A DNA stretch of 64,000 nt from JAEYFP01 sp964566545 (GCA_964566545.1 CAZMIX010000006.1:1-64000), one strand, 5' to 3'; positions 52,690 through 62,592 are shown, counted from the first letter of the stretch. Numbers and translations are program-made. The notes: generated by a model not told the origin, from the sequence alone.

Positions 52690-53852
52690 TTGCCTCCCAA
52701 CAATTGTTTTACAGTGCTCTGCGGACTAAACTGCTCAATGTCGTCCGGTACGTTCTGTCCGCACGTAATATAGGACAAGTCTGCGCCTGTGTGTATTCTC
52801 AAATTAAACAAGTTTCCAAGTGTTTCTGTTTCATCCAGCTTGGTGAAAATCAGCTTATAATCCGTCAGTGTCAAGTAGGCATCCGTAATGCTGACCAAAT
52901 CCCTGTACTTGGTCGTCGCACTGACAACGAGATACACTTCCTTTTCCATACTCTCATCAATAGATTGGATTAGCTGGTTCATGCCATTTTTCTGCATTTC
53001 ATTGTTATGGGAATGCCCCGCCGTATCAATCAGTATATAATCAAACGAGGAAAACGCCTTAACTGCCGTCGTAAGCTCCTCGGCAGAGTAAATTACGCGA
53101 AACGGCGCCTCCAAAATACTCGCGTACGTACGCAGCTGCTCCGCTGCTGCAATGCGGTAAGTATCTGCCGTCAAAAGAGCAACCTTCTTTTTTTCATTGA
53201 CGCTTAAGCGAGACGCAAGCTTGGCAATTGTCGTCGTCTTACCGACGCCGGTCGGGCCGATGAAGAATAAGATTTTAGCGCCCTTTCTTGCGGGTATAAT
53301 CGTCTTGGGCTGTCCAAATTTCAAAATCATCTTCTGGTAAATGCTGGAGAGTATGTGATCTATCGTCACGTTTGGCCTATTGATTTTCTCAATTTCCTCC
53401 ATCAGCTCATTCACATACTTTTCATTAATTTCATTCTCAATCAGCGTATTGTAAATCAGCTTCAGGAAAGAGAGGTTTTTATCGTCCTCCTTGAATTCCT
53501 CTCCGTTTCCTTCACTTTCTCTCACGAGTTGCTGTTCAATGAGGGAATGCAGGCTTTCAAGCTTTTCTTCCAGCAGCTTATCGCTCCTGTTTCCCTGAGA
53601 ATCGATCGCATTATTAAATTCCTTAGGTTCCGGCATGAAAGGAAACCCGAGCTGAACCGGTTTGAGCACCGGCTTATTCGACTCCTCCTCAAGTGCAGCT
53701 GTCACTTCAACAAGGGGTTTCCTGAAAAAGAAAAAGATGCCCCCTTTCTTCATATTTTTCACATTCATGATCACAACGTTTGATCCCAGTTCTTTTTTAG
53801 CTGTCGCAACAGCCTCTTCCTCTGTTTTTCCCAGAAATTTTTTGATAATCAC
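52686..53852 (-). CDS. flhF: Flagellar SRP-like GTPase FlhF
   Basis: FlhF marks the site of flagellar assembly. The 388-residue protein has a basic/helical N-domain (MIIKKFLGKTEEEAVATAKK) and the SRP-type NG domain: GPTGVGKTTTIAKLASRL, LTADTYRIAAAEQLRTYA, IDTAGHSHNN and FTKLDETETLGNLFNL. The start is GTG at 53852, overlapping the flhA stop (TAGTG) by one base, with GGTGG 7 nt upstream. It is followed directly by flhG. Confidence 0.96.
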   Translation of the reverse strand: MIIKKFLGKTEEEAVATAKKELGSNVVIMNVKNMKKGGIFFFFRKPLVEVTAALEEESNKPVLKPVQLGFPFMPEPKEFNNAIDSQGNRSDKLLEEKLESLHSLIEQQLVRESEGNGEEFKEDDKNLSFLKLIYNTLIENEINEKYVNELMEEIEKINRPNVTIDHILSSIYQKMILKFGQPKTIIPARKGAKILFFIGPTGVGKTTTIAKLASRLSVNEKKKVALLTADTYRIAAAEQLRTYASILEAPFRVIYSAEELTTAVKAFSSFDYILIDTAGHSHNNEMQKNGMNQLIQSIDESMEKEVYLVVSATTKYRDLVSITDAYLTLTDYKLIFTKLDETETLGNLFNLRIHTGADLSYITCGQNVPDDIEQFSPQSTVKQLLGGK

Positions 53853-55891
53853 TATGCTGCCACCATCCCTACCGATTGCAATTCTACATTGCTGTCAATC
53901 TCATTATATGAAACAACAATCAAATCCTTAAAATAATCCTCCGTCAGCTTCTTAAAATACATTCTGACAATCGGAGATGTAATAATAATCGGGTTTTTCC
54001 CAAGATTCTCGAGTTTTGCAATTTCCTGCTCAACTGATTTGACAATCGCCTTTGTCCGCTCCGGATCAAGTGTCAGATAAGCCCCTTGCTCCGTCTGCTT
54101 AACGCTTCCCATAATCTCCTGTTCGATCTTCGGATCCAGCGTGACGACGCTCGTCGATTCATTAGCCGGAAAATACTTGGCAGAAATCGCCCTTTTCAGG
54201 CTCTGCCGGACATATTCCGTTAGTACATCCGTATCTCTCGTAGAGACCGCATGATCCGCAAGTGTCTCAAAAATTGTCAGAAGATCGCGGATGGAAATTC
54301 CTTCACGCAGCAGATTCTGCAATACCTTCTGAAGCTCTCCGAGTCCAAGCAGTTTCGGCGTCAGCTCATCCACAAGCGAAGGGTTGGAATCCTTAATATT
54401 GTTGACAAGGTTCTGTACATCCTGTCTCGACAGCAGCTCCGCAATGTGCTGCCTGATAATTTCCGTCAAATGAGTCGCGATGATGGAAGGCGGATCGACT
54501 ACCGTATAGCCAAGACTTTCCGCACGCTCACGCTGCGACTCCGTAATCCACGTGGCCGGCAGATGGAACGACGGCTCAAACGTCGGAATACCTGAAATCT
54601 CCTCCTCGACAAATCCGGGATTCATCGCCATATAATGGTCAAATAGAATTTCACCCTCGCTAACCTGGATCCCCTTAATCTTAATAATGTACTGGTTTGG
54701 ATTCAACTGAATGTTATCACGCAAACGAATAATCGGCACAACCATGCCAAGCTCTAAGGCAACCTGACGGCGAATCATTACAACACGATCCAGTAAATCG
54801 CCGCCCTGATTGACATCGGCAAGCGGGATAATGCCATAGCCAAATTCCAGTTCAATCGGATCAACCTGCAAGAGCGATACGACATTCTCCGGCTTTCTGA
54901 TTTCTTCTGCGGACTGCTCATCCGCATCGACGGTCTGCTCGATTTTCTCCACCTCAAGGGAATTTGCAATAAACCGGCCTGATATAATAAAGGTCAGCCC
55001 AAGCACAAGAAACAAGATCGTGTTTAGAGGCGTCGTAATTCCCAAAAAACAAATTGTGACGCCGACAAAATAAAGTACTTTCGGAATACCAAAAAGCTGT
55101 CTGATAAGCACGTCTCCAAAATCCGCCTCTTTGGAGCCTTTTGTAACAAGGATACCGGTGGAAAGCGAGATCAAAAGCGCCGGAATCTGGCTGACAAGCC
55201 CGTCACCGATCGTCAGGATCGCATATTTCTGAAGCGATTCCATGATCTCCAAGCCTTCCCTTGTAACACCCATCACAATACCGCCGATGATGTTGATCAT
55301 CGTAATGATCAAACCTGCTACCGCATCTCCCTTTACATACTTCACGGCACCATCCATCGAACCAAAAAAACTGGATTCCTGTTGAATCTTATCGCGCAGC
55401 ACCTTTGCGTCCGCATCCGTAATCGCACCCGTATTCAAATCGGCATCAATCGCCATCTGCTTACCGGGCATCGCGTCAAGCGTAAATCTCGCCGTTACCT
55501 CAGCAACACGTTCGGAACCTTTATTGATAACCATAAACTGGATGATAATTAAAATAATAAATATGATCGAACCGATGACCAGATCGCCGCCGCCTACAAA
55601 GTTACCGAAGGTCTCGATAACGTTACCCGGATCGCCTGTCGATAAGATAAGTCTTGTGGAAGAAACATTCAGCGAGATTCTGAAAATCGTCGTAAACAAT
55701 AAAATCGTCGGAAAAAATGACATTTCCAAAATCTCTTTTACAAACATTGAATTAAACAGAATCGTAAATGCAACCGCAATATTAATCGCAAGGCAAATAT
55801 CCAGCAAAAAAGACGGAATCGGTACAATTAGAAAGACAAACGCGCTCAACAGATACAGCGCAACGCCTAAATCAGCTTTTCCAAATTTCAA
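53852..55891 (-). CDS. flhA: Flagellar export gate protein FlhA
   Basis: Large component of the flagellar type III export gate. The 679-residue protein has about eight membrane segments in its first half, the FHIPEP-like stretch RISLNVSSTRLIL and SERVAEVTARFTLDAMPGKQ, and a cytoplasmic C-terminal half with IRLRDNIQLNPNQYIIKIKG that binds chaperones and substrates. Length is normal (B. subtilis 677). Between flhB and flhF, as expected. Confidence 0.97.
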   Translation of the reverse strand: MKFGKADLGVALYLLSAFVFLIVPIPSFLLDICLAINIAVAFTILFNSMFVKEILEMSFFPTILLFTTIFRISLNVSSTRLILSTGDPGNVIETFGNFVGGGDLVIGSIIFIILIIIQFMVINKGSERVAEVTARFTLDAMPGKQMAIDADLNTGAITDADAKVLRDKIQQESSFFGSMDGAVKYVKGDAVAGLIITMINIIGGIVMGVTREGLEIMESLQKYAILTIGDGLVSQIPALLISLSTGILVTKGSKEADFGDVLIRQLFGIPKVLYFVGVTICFLGITTPLNTILFLVLGLTFIISGRFIANSLEVEKIEQTVDADEQSAEEIRKPENVVSLLQVDPIELEFGYGIIPLADVNQGGDLLDRVVMIRRQVALELGMVVPIIRLRDNIQLNPNQYIIKIKGIQVSEGEILFDHYMAMNPGFVEEEISGIPTFEPSFHLPATWITESQRERAESLGYTVVDPPSIIATHLTEIIRQHIAELLSRQDVQNLVNNIKDSNPSLVDELTPKLLGLGELQKVLQNLLREGISIRDLLTIFETLADHAVSTRDTDVLTEYVRQSLKRAISAKYFPANESTSVVTLDPKIEQEIMGSVKQTEQGAYLTLDPERTKAIVKSVEQEIAKLENLGKNPIIITSPIVRMYFKKLTEDYFKDLIVVSYNEIDSNVELQSVGMVAA

Positions 55892-55912
55892 TCTGCCTTC
55901 CTCCTATCGTAA

Positions 55913-57046
55913 TTAAGCTCGCTGTTTGGCATTATAAACGACTGCCAATATTTCAGCGACCGCCTGATAAAGCTCGGACGGGATCTGCGCGCCCAACTCA
56001 ACATTATAATAAAGCATTCTGGCAAGCGGCTTATTCTCAACTATCTCTATATTATGCACTTTCGCCTCTTCTTTAATCTTGGCGGCAAGAAAATCCTGGC
56101 CCTTCGCGAGCACATACGGAGCATCGGCAACCTTGGGATCGTACTTGATCGCGACCGCAAAGTGCGTCGGATTCGTAATGACAACATCCGCCTGCGGAAT
56201 TGACTGCATCATACGTCTCCTGGAAGCCTCCTGCATTCGCTGCTTCTGCTTGCCCTTGATCTTCGGATCGCCTTCGGCGTTTTTCCACTCATCCTTAACC
56301 TCTTGCTTTGTCATCTTCATATCTTCTTTGAACTTCCATTTCTGGTAAAGAAAATCTGCCAGACCGATGATCAAATAATATGCACTGATCTTTAAACCGA
56401 GGCTAATTGCCACATTTCCAAAAAGTTGCACTGCAGAAAGCAGCGTCATATCATATAAAATATATAAGGATGTCATTTCTTCCAACAGCGTCGTATACGC
56501 GATATAACCGAGCAGGACAAGTTTGAGCGCCGATTTGAACAGCTCTAACAGCTTATCCTTAGAAAAAATCCGTTTGACGCCTTTCAGCGGGTTTAATTTA
56601 TTCCCCTTGGGCGCAAGCGGCTTTGTTGTGGGATGCCATTTCACCTGAGCAAGATCGACTAAAAATGCCACGGCAACGCCGACCGCAAATACAGGCAGCA
56701 TAATAAGGAGCATCCGGATAATCATCTGATTCATCATGCCGGCAAACAGTCTTGGTGCTATTTCTCCGTTTACCAGTTCAACCATTTCAGGAATCCGGTT
56801 GTAAACATAAGAAAAATTTTCAAGAAACTGGGTGCCCATCTGCCCGGCCCAGTTCTGTAAAATTAAAAACAGCGCGATCAGCCCGACCGCATTTCCAAGC
56901 TCTTTACTCTTTGCTACCTGACCTTCTTTTCTGGCATCAGTCATTTTTTTCTCGGAGGCCGGCTCGGTTTTTTCTCCGCCCGGGCCTTCCTTCGCAAACC
57001 GCTGCAGATCATAGGAATATCTAAGGAAATCTTGTTGTATCTTCAT
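55913..57046 (-). CDS. flhB: Flagellar export switch protein FlhB
   Basis: FlhB switches export from hook to filament substrates. The 377-residue protein has a cytoplasmic N-terminus with EKKMTDARKEGQVAKSKEL, four membrane segments, and a C-terminal domain with the self-cleavage motif NPTH in VVITNPTHFAVAIKYDP. The motif is intact. I chose the ATG at 57046; a GTG one codon earlier is the other option. It lies between fliR and flhA. Confidence 0.97.
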   Translation of the reverse strand: MKIQQDFLRYSYDLQRFAKEGPGGEKTEPASEKKMTDARKEGQVAKSKELGNAVGLIALFLILQNWAGQMGTQFLENFSYVYNRIPEMVELVNGEIAPRLFAGMMNQMIIRMLLIMLPVFAVGVAVAFLVDLAQVKWHPTTKPLAPKGNKLNPLKGVKRIFSKDKLLELFKSALKLVLLGYIAYTTLLEEMTSLYILYDMTLLSAVQLFGNVAISLGLKISAYYLIIGLADFLYQKWKFKEDMKMTKQEVKDEWKNAEGDPKIKGKQKQRMQEASRRRMMQSIPQADVVITNPTHFAVAIKYDPKVADAPYVLAKGQDFLAAKIKEEAKVHNIEIVENKPLARMLYYNVELGAQIPSELYQAVAEILAVVYNAKQRA

Positions 57047-57065
57047 CACTATAACCGCCTCTGTT

Positions 57066-57851
57066 TCACAATATCATACTTTTTACCATAGCCGTAATCA
57101 TGATCTTCATTTCCTTGAAAATGTATTCCGAAGCAGCCGGTAATACGCTGAGTGTCAAAAAAAGAACGGCAAGTCCGACTAAAATCTTGATCTGGATACC
57201 GACAGAAAACATATTAATCTGCGGTGAAGTCTTAGCAAGGATTCCGAGCACGGCATTTAAAATCATCATCGCCGCCACAATCGGCAGACAAATCCTAAAT
57301 GCGATCATGACGTAGTCGGTCAAAAACTGAATCATCGCCGTTACAATCTTATCGGACTGAAACACCGCGCCGCCGATCGGTATGAGCGTATATGTCTCCA
57401 CCATGGCACGCAACAGATAATGATGCATATTGGTCACTACTAAAAGCAGCATCACCGCGTACTGGTAAAGAGAGCCGGTAAAGCCCGTCGACTCCTTTGT
57501 GAGAGGATCCATGAGCTGTACCATTGACAGCCCGATTTCCATGTCTGCAATCTTTCCTGCAAATAAAACAATGGAATTACATATATTAGCCCCCAACCCA
57601 ATCAGAAGCCCTGTAATTCCTTCCTTGAGGACAAGCACAGCATAGCCGAGCACGGTGTTGTACTCCGGCATCACATGCGGCGTTATTGCGTGAGAAATTA
57701 CAAGCGCAATAAAAAAGCTCAAACCCGCCCGCACCCTTCTTGGCGTATTATTCGTAGAAAAGAACGGTGCCGCAAAAACAAAGCAGCTTATCCTTGTAAA
57801 TACCAACAAGAAATATTCCAGATCGCTATAAGTAAACGAATAATCTATCAT
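57066..57851 (-). CDS. fliR: Flagellar export protein FliR
   Basis: Part of the FliPQR export channel. The 261-residue protein has about six membrane segments with the family features FFSTNNTPRRVRAGLSFFIA, LVLKEGITGLLIGLGANI, and LMDPLTKESTGF. Length and order (fliQ, fliR, flhB) are the usual ones. Six bp after fliQ. Confidence 0.96.
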   Translation of the reverse strand: MIDYSFTYSDLEYFLLVFTRISCFVFAAPFFSTNNTPRRVRAGLSFFIALVISHAITPHVMPEYNTVLGYAVLVLKEGITGLLIGLGANICNSIVLFAGKIADMEIGLSMVQLMDPLTKESTGFTGSLYQYAVMLLLVVTNMHHYLLRAMVETYTLIPIGGAVFQSDKIVTAMIQFLTDYVMIAFRICLPIVAAMMILNAVLGILAKTSPQINMFSVGIQIKILVGLAVLFLTLSVLPAASEYIFKEMKIMITAMVKSMIL

Positions 57852-57857
57852 AGACTC

Positions 57858-58127
57858 CTACCTGACATAGAGCGAAAAATTCGACCATAGCTGCTCGGTA
57901 AAGCTTACCATATTATTCAACATCCAATGCCCGGCTAACATCAGCATGACAAATATGGAAATGATTTTAGGTACAAAGGTAAGCGTCTGCTCTTGAATAG
58001 AAGTCACTGTCTGAAAAATACTGACAATCAGCCCGACGACGAGCGAAACAAGCAAAAGCGGCGCCGACGTCAAAATGATCGTATACAAAGCATCCTGCGT
58101 AATTCCGGTGACGGTATCAATCGTCAT
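57858..58127 (-). CDS. fliQ: Flagellar export protein FliQ
   Basis: Small export-channel protein of 89 residues with two membrane segments: one in LLLVSLVVGLIVSIFQTVTS and one in FVPKIISIFVMLMLAGHWML. The IQEQTLTFVPK stretch is typical of FliQ. Between fliP and fliR. Confidence 0.96.
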   Translation of the reverse strand: MTIDTVTGITQDALYTIILTSAPLLLVSLVVGLIVSIFQTVTSIQEQTLTFVPKIISIFVMLMLAGHWMLNNMVSFTEQLWSNFSLYVR

Positions 58128-58179
58128 ATTTTATCACACCTTTCTTTTCGCCGGTATGTCTGCAATAATATCTATTCCA

Positions 58180-59064
58180 TTAATAGAATGTCTTGACGAG
58201 CCCTCCGATTACGAGATTCCAGCCATCCGCCAAAATAAACAGCAGGATTTTAAACGGCATGGAAATTGTCGTGGGCGGAAGCATCATCATGCCCATCGAC
58301 ATCAAAGTGGAGGCCACCACCATATCAATAACAATAAACGGAATATATAACAAAAATCCAATGATAAATGCGGTGCGCAGTTCGCTGATAACAAAACTGG
58401 GAACCAGCACGCGCGTTGGAATTTCATTAATACTATCAACACTTTCGATTCCTTCGATATCAAGGAATAAACGGACATCCTTTGTCTGTGTCTGCCCATA
58501 CATGAATTCACGCAGCGGCTGTGAAGCCGCATCCAAAAACTCCTGCTGGGTCATCTCTCCCGCCTCAAAAGGCTGAATCGCCGTCGTATTAATTTCCGTA
58601 ATGACGGGATTCATAATATAAAATGTCAGAAACAGAGATAGACCAATCAGCACCTGATTCGGAGGTGCTGTCTGCGTACCGAGTGCTGATCTGACAAAAT
58701 GCATTACGATGATAATCCTTGTAAAAGACGTCATCATGATAATTATCGTCGGAGCAAGCGCAAGTAAAGTAAGGATAATTAAAATTCTGAGTGTCCCCGA
58801 AAGATTTCCCTGACCGTCCTGATAGGTGACCGATAAATTATTCGCCACATTCAGTTCCTTTAAGTCATCCGCGGTCTCCGCGCTTCCCGGCTTATTGATA
58901 ACTGTATTATTTTCATTTACGGCAGACTCATCCAAAATGCCGAGATCATTCAGATCTGCCGCCCTTACAGGTGTCTGTACTGTCAAAAGCAGACCCGCCG
59001 CACACACAAACAGGCAAAAGAGAAGCTTGTATCTTCTGCCTTTTCGTATTCGTTGTTTATCCAT
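58180..59064 (-). CDS. fliP: Flagellar export protein FliP
   Basis: Core of the export channel. The 294-residue protein has a cleavable signal peptide (about 1-35, ending PVRA-AD), a short periplasmic-type spacer, and four membrane segments with TSFTRIIIVMHFVRSALGTQ and IDMVVASTLMSMGMMMLPPT, the FliP signatures. Its start directly follows the fliO stop with no gap. Confidence 0.97.
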   Translation of the reverse strand: MDKQRIRKGRRYKLLFCLFVCAAGLLLTVQTPVRAADLNDLGILDESAVNENNTVINKPGSAETADDLKELNVANNLSVTYQDGQGNLSGTLRILIILTLLALAPTIIIMMTSFTRIIIVMHFVRSALGTQTAPPNQVLIGLSLFLTFYIMNPVITEINTTAIQPFEAGEMTQQEFLDAASQPLREFMYGQTQTKDVRLFLDIEGIESVDSINEIPTRVLVPSFVISELRTAFIIGFLLYIPFIVIDMVVASTLMSMGMMMLPPTTISMPFKILLFILADGWNLVIGGLVKTFY

Positions 59065-59442
59065 TTAATTATCGCCCCGTTTATGTATCCGTTCTTTTGC
59101 CTTATCCAATAATTTCTGAAAACTGTCCTGCGGTACCGTACCGTCCGGTGCCAGTTTAACCTCGTCCTCCGTAAGCTCCGTAAACATTGTAACCGTGTCC
59201 TTACCGATCGCAATCACCAGATATTTTTTTCCTACCCGTACGATCTGTAAATATTTATTGGACGTAAGCTTGCATGTCTCAATCACCTCAAAGTTCCTGT
59301 TGTTCAGCTGCAGCTTTTGGAACTTTCCAACCCAGCGCGTCGTAGCATACGTCAGAACCAGCACAAAAATGAATACGAGCAGCACCGTGAAAAATTGAGC
59401 CGCGCTTTCCAAGCCTGACGATGTATATCCAAGTATCATCAT
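59065..59442 (-). CDS. fliO: Flagellar biosynthesis protein FliO (FliZ)
   Basis: A 125-residue protein with one membrane segment (about 16-35, FFTVLLVFIFVLVLTYATTR) and a cytoplasmic domain with FEVIETCKLTSNKYLQIVRV and GKKYLVIAIGKDTVTMFTEL, typical of FliO/FliZ, which stabilises FliP. It starts 4 bp after cheY and abuts fliP. No extra extracellular domain is present, in contrast to Bacillus FliZ. Confidence 0.92.
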   Translation of the reverse strand: MMILGYTSSGLESAAQFFTVLLVFIFVLVLTYATTRWVGKFQKLQLNNRNFEVIETCKLTSNKYLQIVRVGKKYLVIAIGKDTVTMFTELTEDEVKLAPDGTVPQDSFQKLLDKAKERIHKRGDN

Positions 59443-59446
59443 AAAA

Positions 59447-59809
59447 TCAACCCACTACTTTTTTCACTGCCTCGATGACACGGTCTGCCTGGAACGGTTT
59501 CACGATAAAATCCTTCGCACCTGCCTGAATGGATTCGATTACCATTGCCTGCTGTCCCATCGCGGAGCACATAATCACAAGCGCACTGGAGTCATTCTCT
59601 TTAATCTTTTTCAGAGCCTGAATACCATCCAGCTCAGGCATCGTGATATCCATCAATACAAGATCCGGCTTCAATTCATTGTATTTTTCGATTGCCCTTG
59701 CGCCATTCTCTGCCTCACCTGCGACATTATAACCATTCTTAGTTAAAATGTCCTTGATCATCATTCTCATAAACGCTGCATCGTCACAAATCAAAATGTT
59801 TTTTGCCAT
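59447..59809 (-). CDS. cheY: Chemotaxis response regulator CheY
   Basis: Single-domain receiver of 120 residues: DD at 9-10 (ICDDAAFMR), phospho-acceptor D54 (VLMDITMPELDG), switch residue region MCSAMGQ, and K in VKPFQ. Phosphorylated by CheA, it acts at the switch proteins FliM and FliY, whose genes lie just upstream in the same operon. Closest in layout to Bacillus and Thermotoga CheY. Confidence 0.97.
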   Translation of the reverse strand: MAKNILICDDAAFMRMMIKDILTKNGYNVAGEAENGARAIEKYNELKPDLVLMDITMPELDGIQALKKIKENDSSALVIMCSAMGQQAMVIESIQAGAKDFIVKPFQADRVIEAVKKVVG

Positions 59810-59832
59810 TTTTCCTTCTCCTATACGTTATT

Positions 59833-61047
59833 TTAATTGATTATCTCTGTTACTCTGACACCAAAATTTTCTTCAATTACAACGACTTCACCTTTGGCCA
59901 CCAGCTTTCCATTTACAAGCACATCCACCGGTTCTCCTGCAATTTTGTCCAGTTCGATAATCGTGCCCGGTGCAAAGTCTAGAATATCACTAATTGCCTT
60001 GCTGGTTCTGCCAAGCTCAACCGTCACCTCCAAAGGCACATCCTTGATCAAGGCAATGTTTTCCTGACTCTGTAACGCATTGATATCACTCGAGAATGTC
60101 TGAAAAGCAGCCGGCTGTATATTGATATTCTGCATTCCCATTGGCTGCTGCATATTCATTGGCTGCTGCATATTCATTGGCTGCTGCGTTGACATTGGAT
60201 TTCCCATACTCATTGGGCCTCCCATATTCATCGCGTTGACCATTCCCATTGAGCCGTTCATTCCCATCGCGCCCATGTTCATCAAAGGGGGCTGCTGCGC
60301 TGTTTGCATAACGGATTGCGGAATTTCCATCGGGATTGGTTCCGGTTCCGGCTCGGGTTCTTGACTGTCTATAAAAAAACTATATAATGATTTCGAAAAT
60401 TCAATCGGGTATAGCTGTAAGATCTTACTGTCAACCAAATCCCCGATCTGCATGCGGAACGTAATCTTAACAAAAACTCCCGCAAGGAAAGGAGAAATCG
60501 CTCCACCATCCTTTTGTTGCTCCGTATCGATGATGATCGCCTCCGGCGGGCTGATATCAATCGTCGTGCCAAGCATGGAGGACAGGGACGTCGCAGAGGA
60601 ACCCATCATCTGGTTCATCGCTTCGGAAATCGCACTTAAATGCAGCTCTCCAAGATCCCCCTCCGTATTCGTACCATCGCCTCCCATCATCAGATCGGTG
60701 ATGATCTTTACGTCGCTTTCCTTCAGTATCAGAATATTGGTTCCTTCAAGACCCGACGTATACTGAATTTTTATGAACACGCAGGGTCGATCATAATCTT
60801 CAATAACTTGATCCCATGTTGCCAGTTCTACAATCGGAGTCGTGATGTTGACCTTACGATTGACCAAGGAATAAAATGTCGTCGCTGATGTTCCCATGCT
60901 GATATTGGCCACTTCGCCGATTGCGTCCTTTTCCATTTCCGTCAAAAGCTCATTATCGGCTGTTTCTTGAGTCGGCGCCATATCCGTCGATTCACTCATG
61001 CCATTTAACAAGGCGTTGATTTCATCCTGGGATAGCATTCCTTCCAT
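59833..61047 (-). CDS. fliY: Flagellar motor switch phosphatase FliY (FliN with CheC-like domains)
   Basis: A 404-residue switch protein: N-terminal CheY-P-binding peptide (MLSQDEINALLNG), a middle domain with two CheC-type phosphatase helices (DAIGEVANISMGTSATTFYS and SAISEAMNQMMGSSATSLSS), a Met/Gln/Pro/Gly-rich linker (about 255-315) with short repeats of M-N-M-Q-Q-P, and a C-terminal FliN domain (LEVTVELGRTSKAISDILDF then PGTIIELDKIAGEPVDVLVN). It lies 3 bp after fliM. FliY binds and dephosphorylates CheY-P at the motor. The long Met-rich linker is unusual. Confidence 0.96.
   Translation of the reverse strand: MEGMLSQDEINALLNGMSESTDMAPTQETADNELLTEMEKDAIGEVANISMGTSATTFYSLVNRKVNITTPIVELATWDQVIEDYDRPCVFIKIQYTSGLEGTNILILKESDVKIITDLMMGGDGTNTEGDLGELHLSAISEAMNQMMGSSATSLSSMLGTTIDISPPEAIIIDTEQQKDGGAISPFLAGVFVKITFRMQIGDLVDSKILQLYPIEFSKSLYSFFIDSQEPEPEPEPIPMEIPQSVMQTAQQPPLMNMGAMGMNGSMGMVNAMNMGGPMSMGNPMSTQQPMNMQQPMNMQQPMGMQNINIQPAAFQTFSSDINALQSQENIALIKDVPLEVTVELGRTSKAISDILDFAPGTIIELDKIAGEPVDVLVNGKLVAKGEVVVIEENFGVRVTEIIN
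60141..60194 (-). repeat. Three 18-bp tandem repeats inside fliY
   Basis: Two perfect copies and one imperfect copy of an 18-bp unit (plus strand TTGGCTGCTGCATATTCA at 60141-60158 and 60159-60176; variant at 60177-60194). They encode the repeated M-N-M-Q-Q-P hexapeptide of the FliY linker. In-frame copy number could vary between strains by slippage. Confidence 0.85.
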
Positions 61048-61050
61048 CCA

Positions 61051-62031
61051 TTATTCCCCCTCTCTCAATATTGATGTAACTCTTACCGCATAGGCATCCT
61101 TTGTGGAGCCGGGCAAGGCTTTGAATTTCTTTAAATTTCCAACATATACATCCAATTCATTGTTTACCTTGGAATTCAGCTTAATGATGTCGCCTAACTG
61201 AAGATTTATAAAATCATTGACTGTGATTGCGCTCCTGCCAAGTATCGTACGAATCGGCATATCAACTCTGCGAATAATCGTTTCGATATGATCCTCGTAA
61301 TTCTCCTCATTGTTTTCCTTCATGGTGGAGAACCAATACTTCGTATTTAACTTATCCATGACACTTTCCAACGTAAAATACGGGAGACAGACGTTCATCA
61401 GACCTTCCACATCACCGATCTTTACACTAATCGTCACGATCGCAATCATTTCGCTTGGCGCAATAATTTGCGCAAACTGCGGATTCGTCTCAATCCTCTC
61501 CAAAAACGGATTGATCTCAACAACATTTTTCCACGGCTCACGCATAAGCTGTACGCATACCGATATAATCTTATCTATAATGGAACGCTCAATCTCCGAA
61601 AAATCTCTGTTCTTCTCTAGTGGCGTTCCCTGACCGCCAAGCATTCTATCCAGCATCGCAAAACCGAGATTGGCAGCTATTTCCAGCATGATGTTTCCGT
61701 TCAAGGGCTCGAAACTAACAATTGCAAGTAACACAGGATTAGCAAGCGCCGTAGAAAATTCCGCAAACGTACAGGCCTCTGAATTCACGACGCTGACCTG
61801 TATATTCTTCCTAAGATAAACCGGCAGATTTGTCGACAACAAACGTCCATAATGCTCAAATATAATTTCGAGTGTCCTCAAATGTTCTTTTGAAAATTTA
61901 GCAGGCCGTCTGAAATCGTAATTTTTGGTTACCTTTTCTTCGACAATACTAATTTCCTCTGCATCCAGTTCCCCCGAGCTTAATGCCTGAAGCAGACTAT
62001 CTATCTCGTTTTGGGAGAGTACCTCACTCAT
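61051..62031 (-). CDS. fliM: Flagellar motor switch protein FliM
   Basis: A 326-residue C-ring protein. N-terminal CheY-binding peptide VLSQNEIDSLLQAL, middle CheC-like domain without phosphatase residues (FEHYGRLLSTNLPVYLRKNI, MLDRMLGGQGTP) and a C-terminal FliN-like domain (VDMPIRTILGRSAITVNDFI, then LQLGDIIKLN). I chose the ATG at 62031 with GAGGTG 6 nt upstream. Followed by fliY. Confidence 0.97.
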   Translation of the reverse strand: MSEVLSQNEIDSLLQALSSGELDAEEISIVEEKVTKNYDFRRPAKFSKEHLRTLEIIFEHYGRLLSTNLPVYLRKNIQVSVVNSEACTFAEFSTALANPVLLAIVSFEPLNGNIMLEIAANLGFAMLDRMLGGQGTPLEKNRDFSEIERSIIDKIISVCVQLMREPWKNVVEINPFLERIETNPQFAQIIAPSEMIAIVTISVKIGDVEGLMNVCLPYFTLESVMDKLNTKYWFSTMKENNEENYEDHIETIIRRVDMPIRTILGRSAITVNDFINLQLGDIIKLNSKVNNELDVYVGNLKKFKALPGSTKDAYAVRVTSILREGE

Positions 62032-62061
62032 CAAGCACACCTCAATCCTTCACTAATTCTT

Positions 62062-62577
62062 TTATTGGAATTTAATGTCCCTGAAGTATGCCTCATAGAC
62101 AAACTTGGAATTGAACATTTCCTGTATTCTCAGTAAAATCGCTTCCTCAAGACCCGATTCATCCGACATCGCTTCCGCCTTTGTGTAAGCCCCAATCACA
62201 TTGATCAACTCGCTTTTGATTTTGCTCTCCTTTTCCGACATCATCGGCTGATAAGTTTCATAATCCTTATCTTTCATATTCAGAGAAAAGGAAACCGAAA
62301 CAAGCGCGTAATGGTCGGTACCATCCTCGTCCGGCTTTAAGGCAATCGTCATCGCATCCTCAATATTATATACACATGTATCTTCGATAGGAACTACGGC
62401 CTCCACCTCCTCGCCGGCACCTACGTTAAGCTCTAAATCCAGTACGGCTGCAATATCATTCACAAGCGCAATCGTCTTCTGGTTTGCGGAAACGGTAAAA
62501 AACATGATAATTCCGGTCAATGTCAAATTCAAGATTAAAAGTGCCAGAATCACAACCGTCATCAAATTCTTTTTCAT
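62062..62577 (-). CDS. fliL: Flagellar basal body-associated protein FliL
   Basis: A 171-residue protein with one N-terminal membrane segment (about 7-29) and an extracytoplasmic domain with HYALVSVSFSLNMKDKDYET and KIKSELINVIGAYTKAEAMS, matching the FliL fold that rings the stator. It lies between motB and fliM. Confidence 0.9.
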   Translation of the reverse strand: MKKNLMTVVILALLILNLTLTGIIMFFTVSANQKTIALVNDIAAVLDLELNVGAGEEVEAVVPIEDTCVYNIEDAMTIALKPDEDGTDHYALVSVSFSLNMKDKDYETYQPMMSEKESKIKSELINVIGAYTKAEAMSDESGLEEAILLRIQEMFNSKFVYEAYFRDIKFQ

Positions 62578-62592
62578 TTTTATGCTCCTTCG

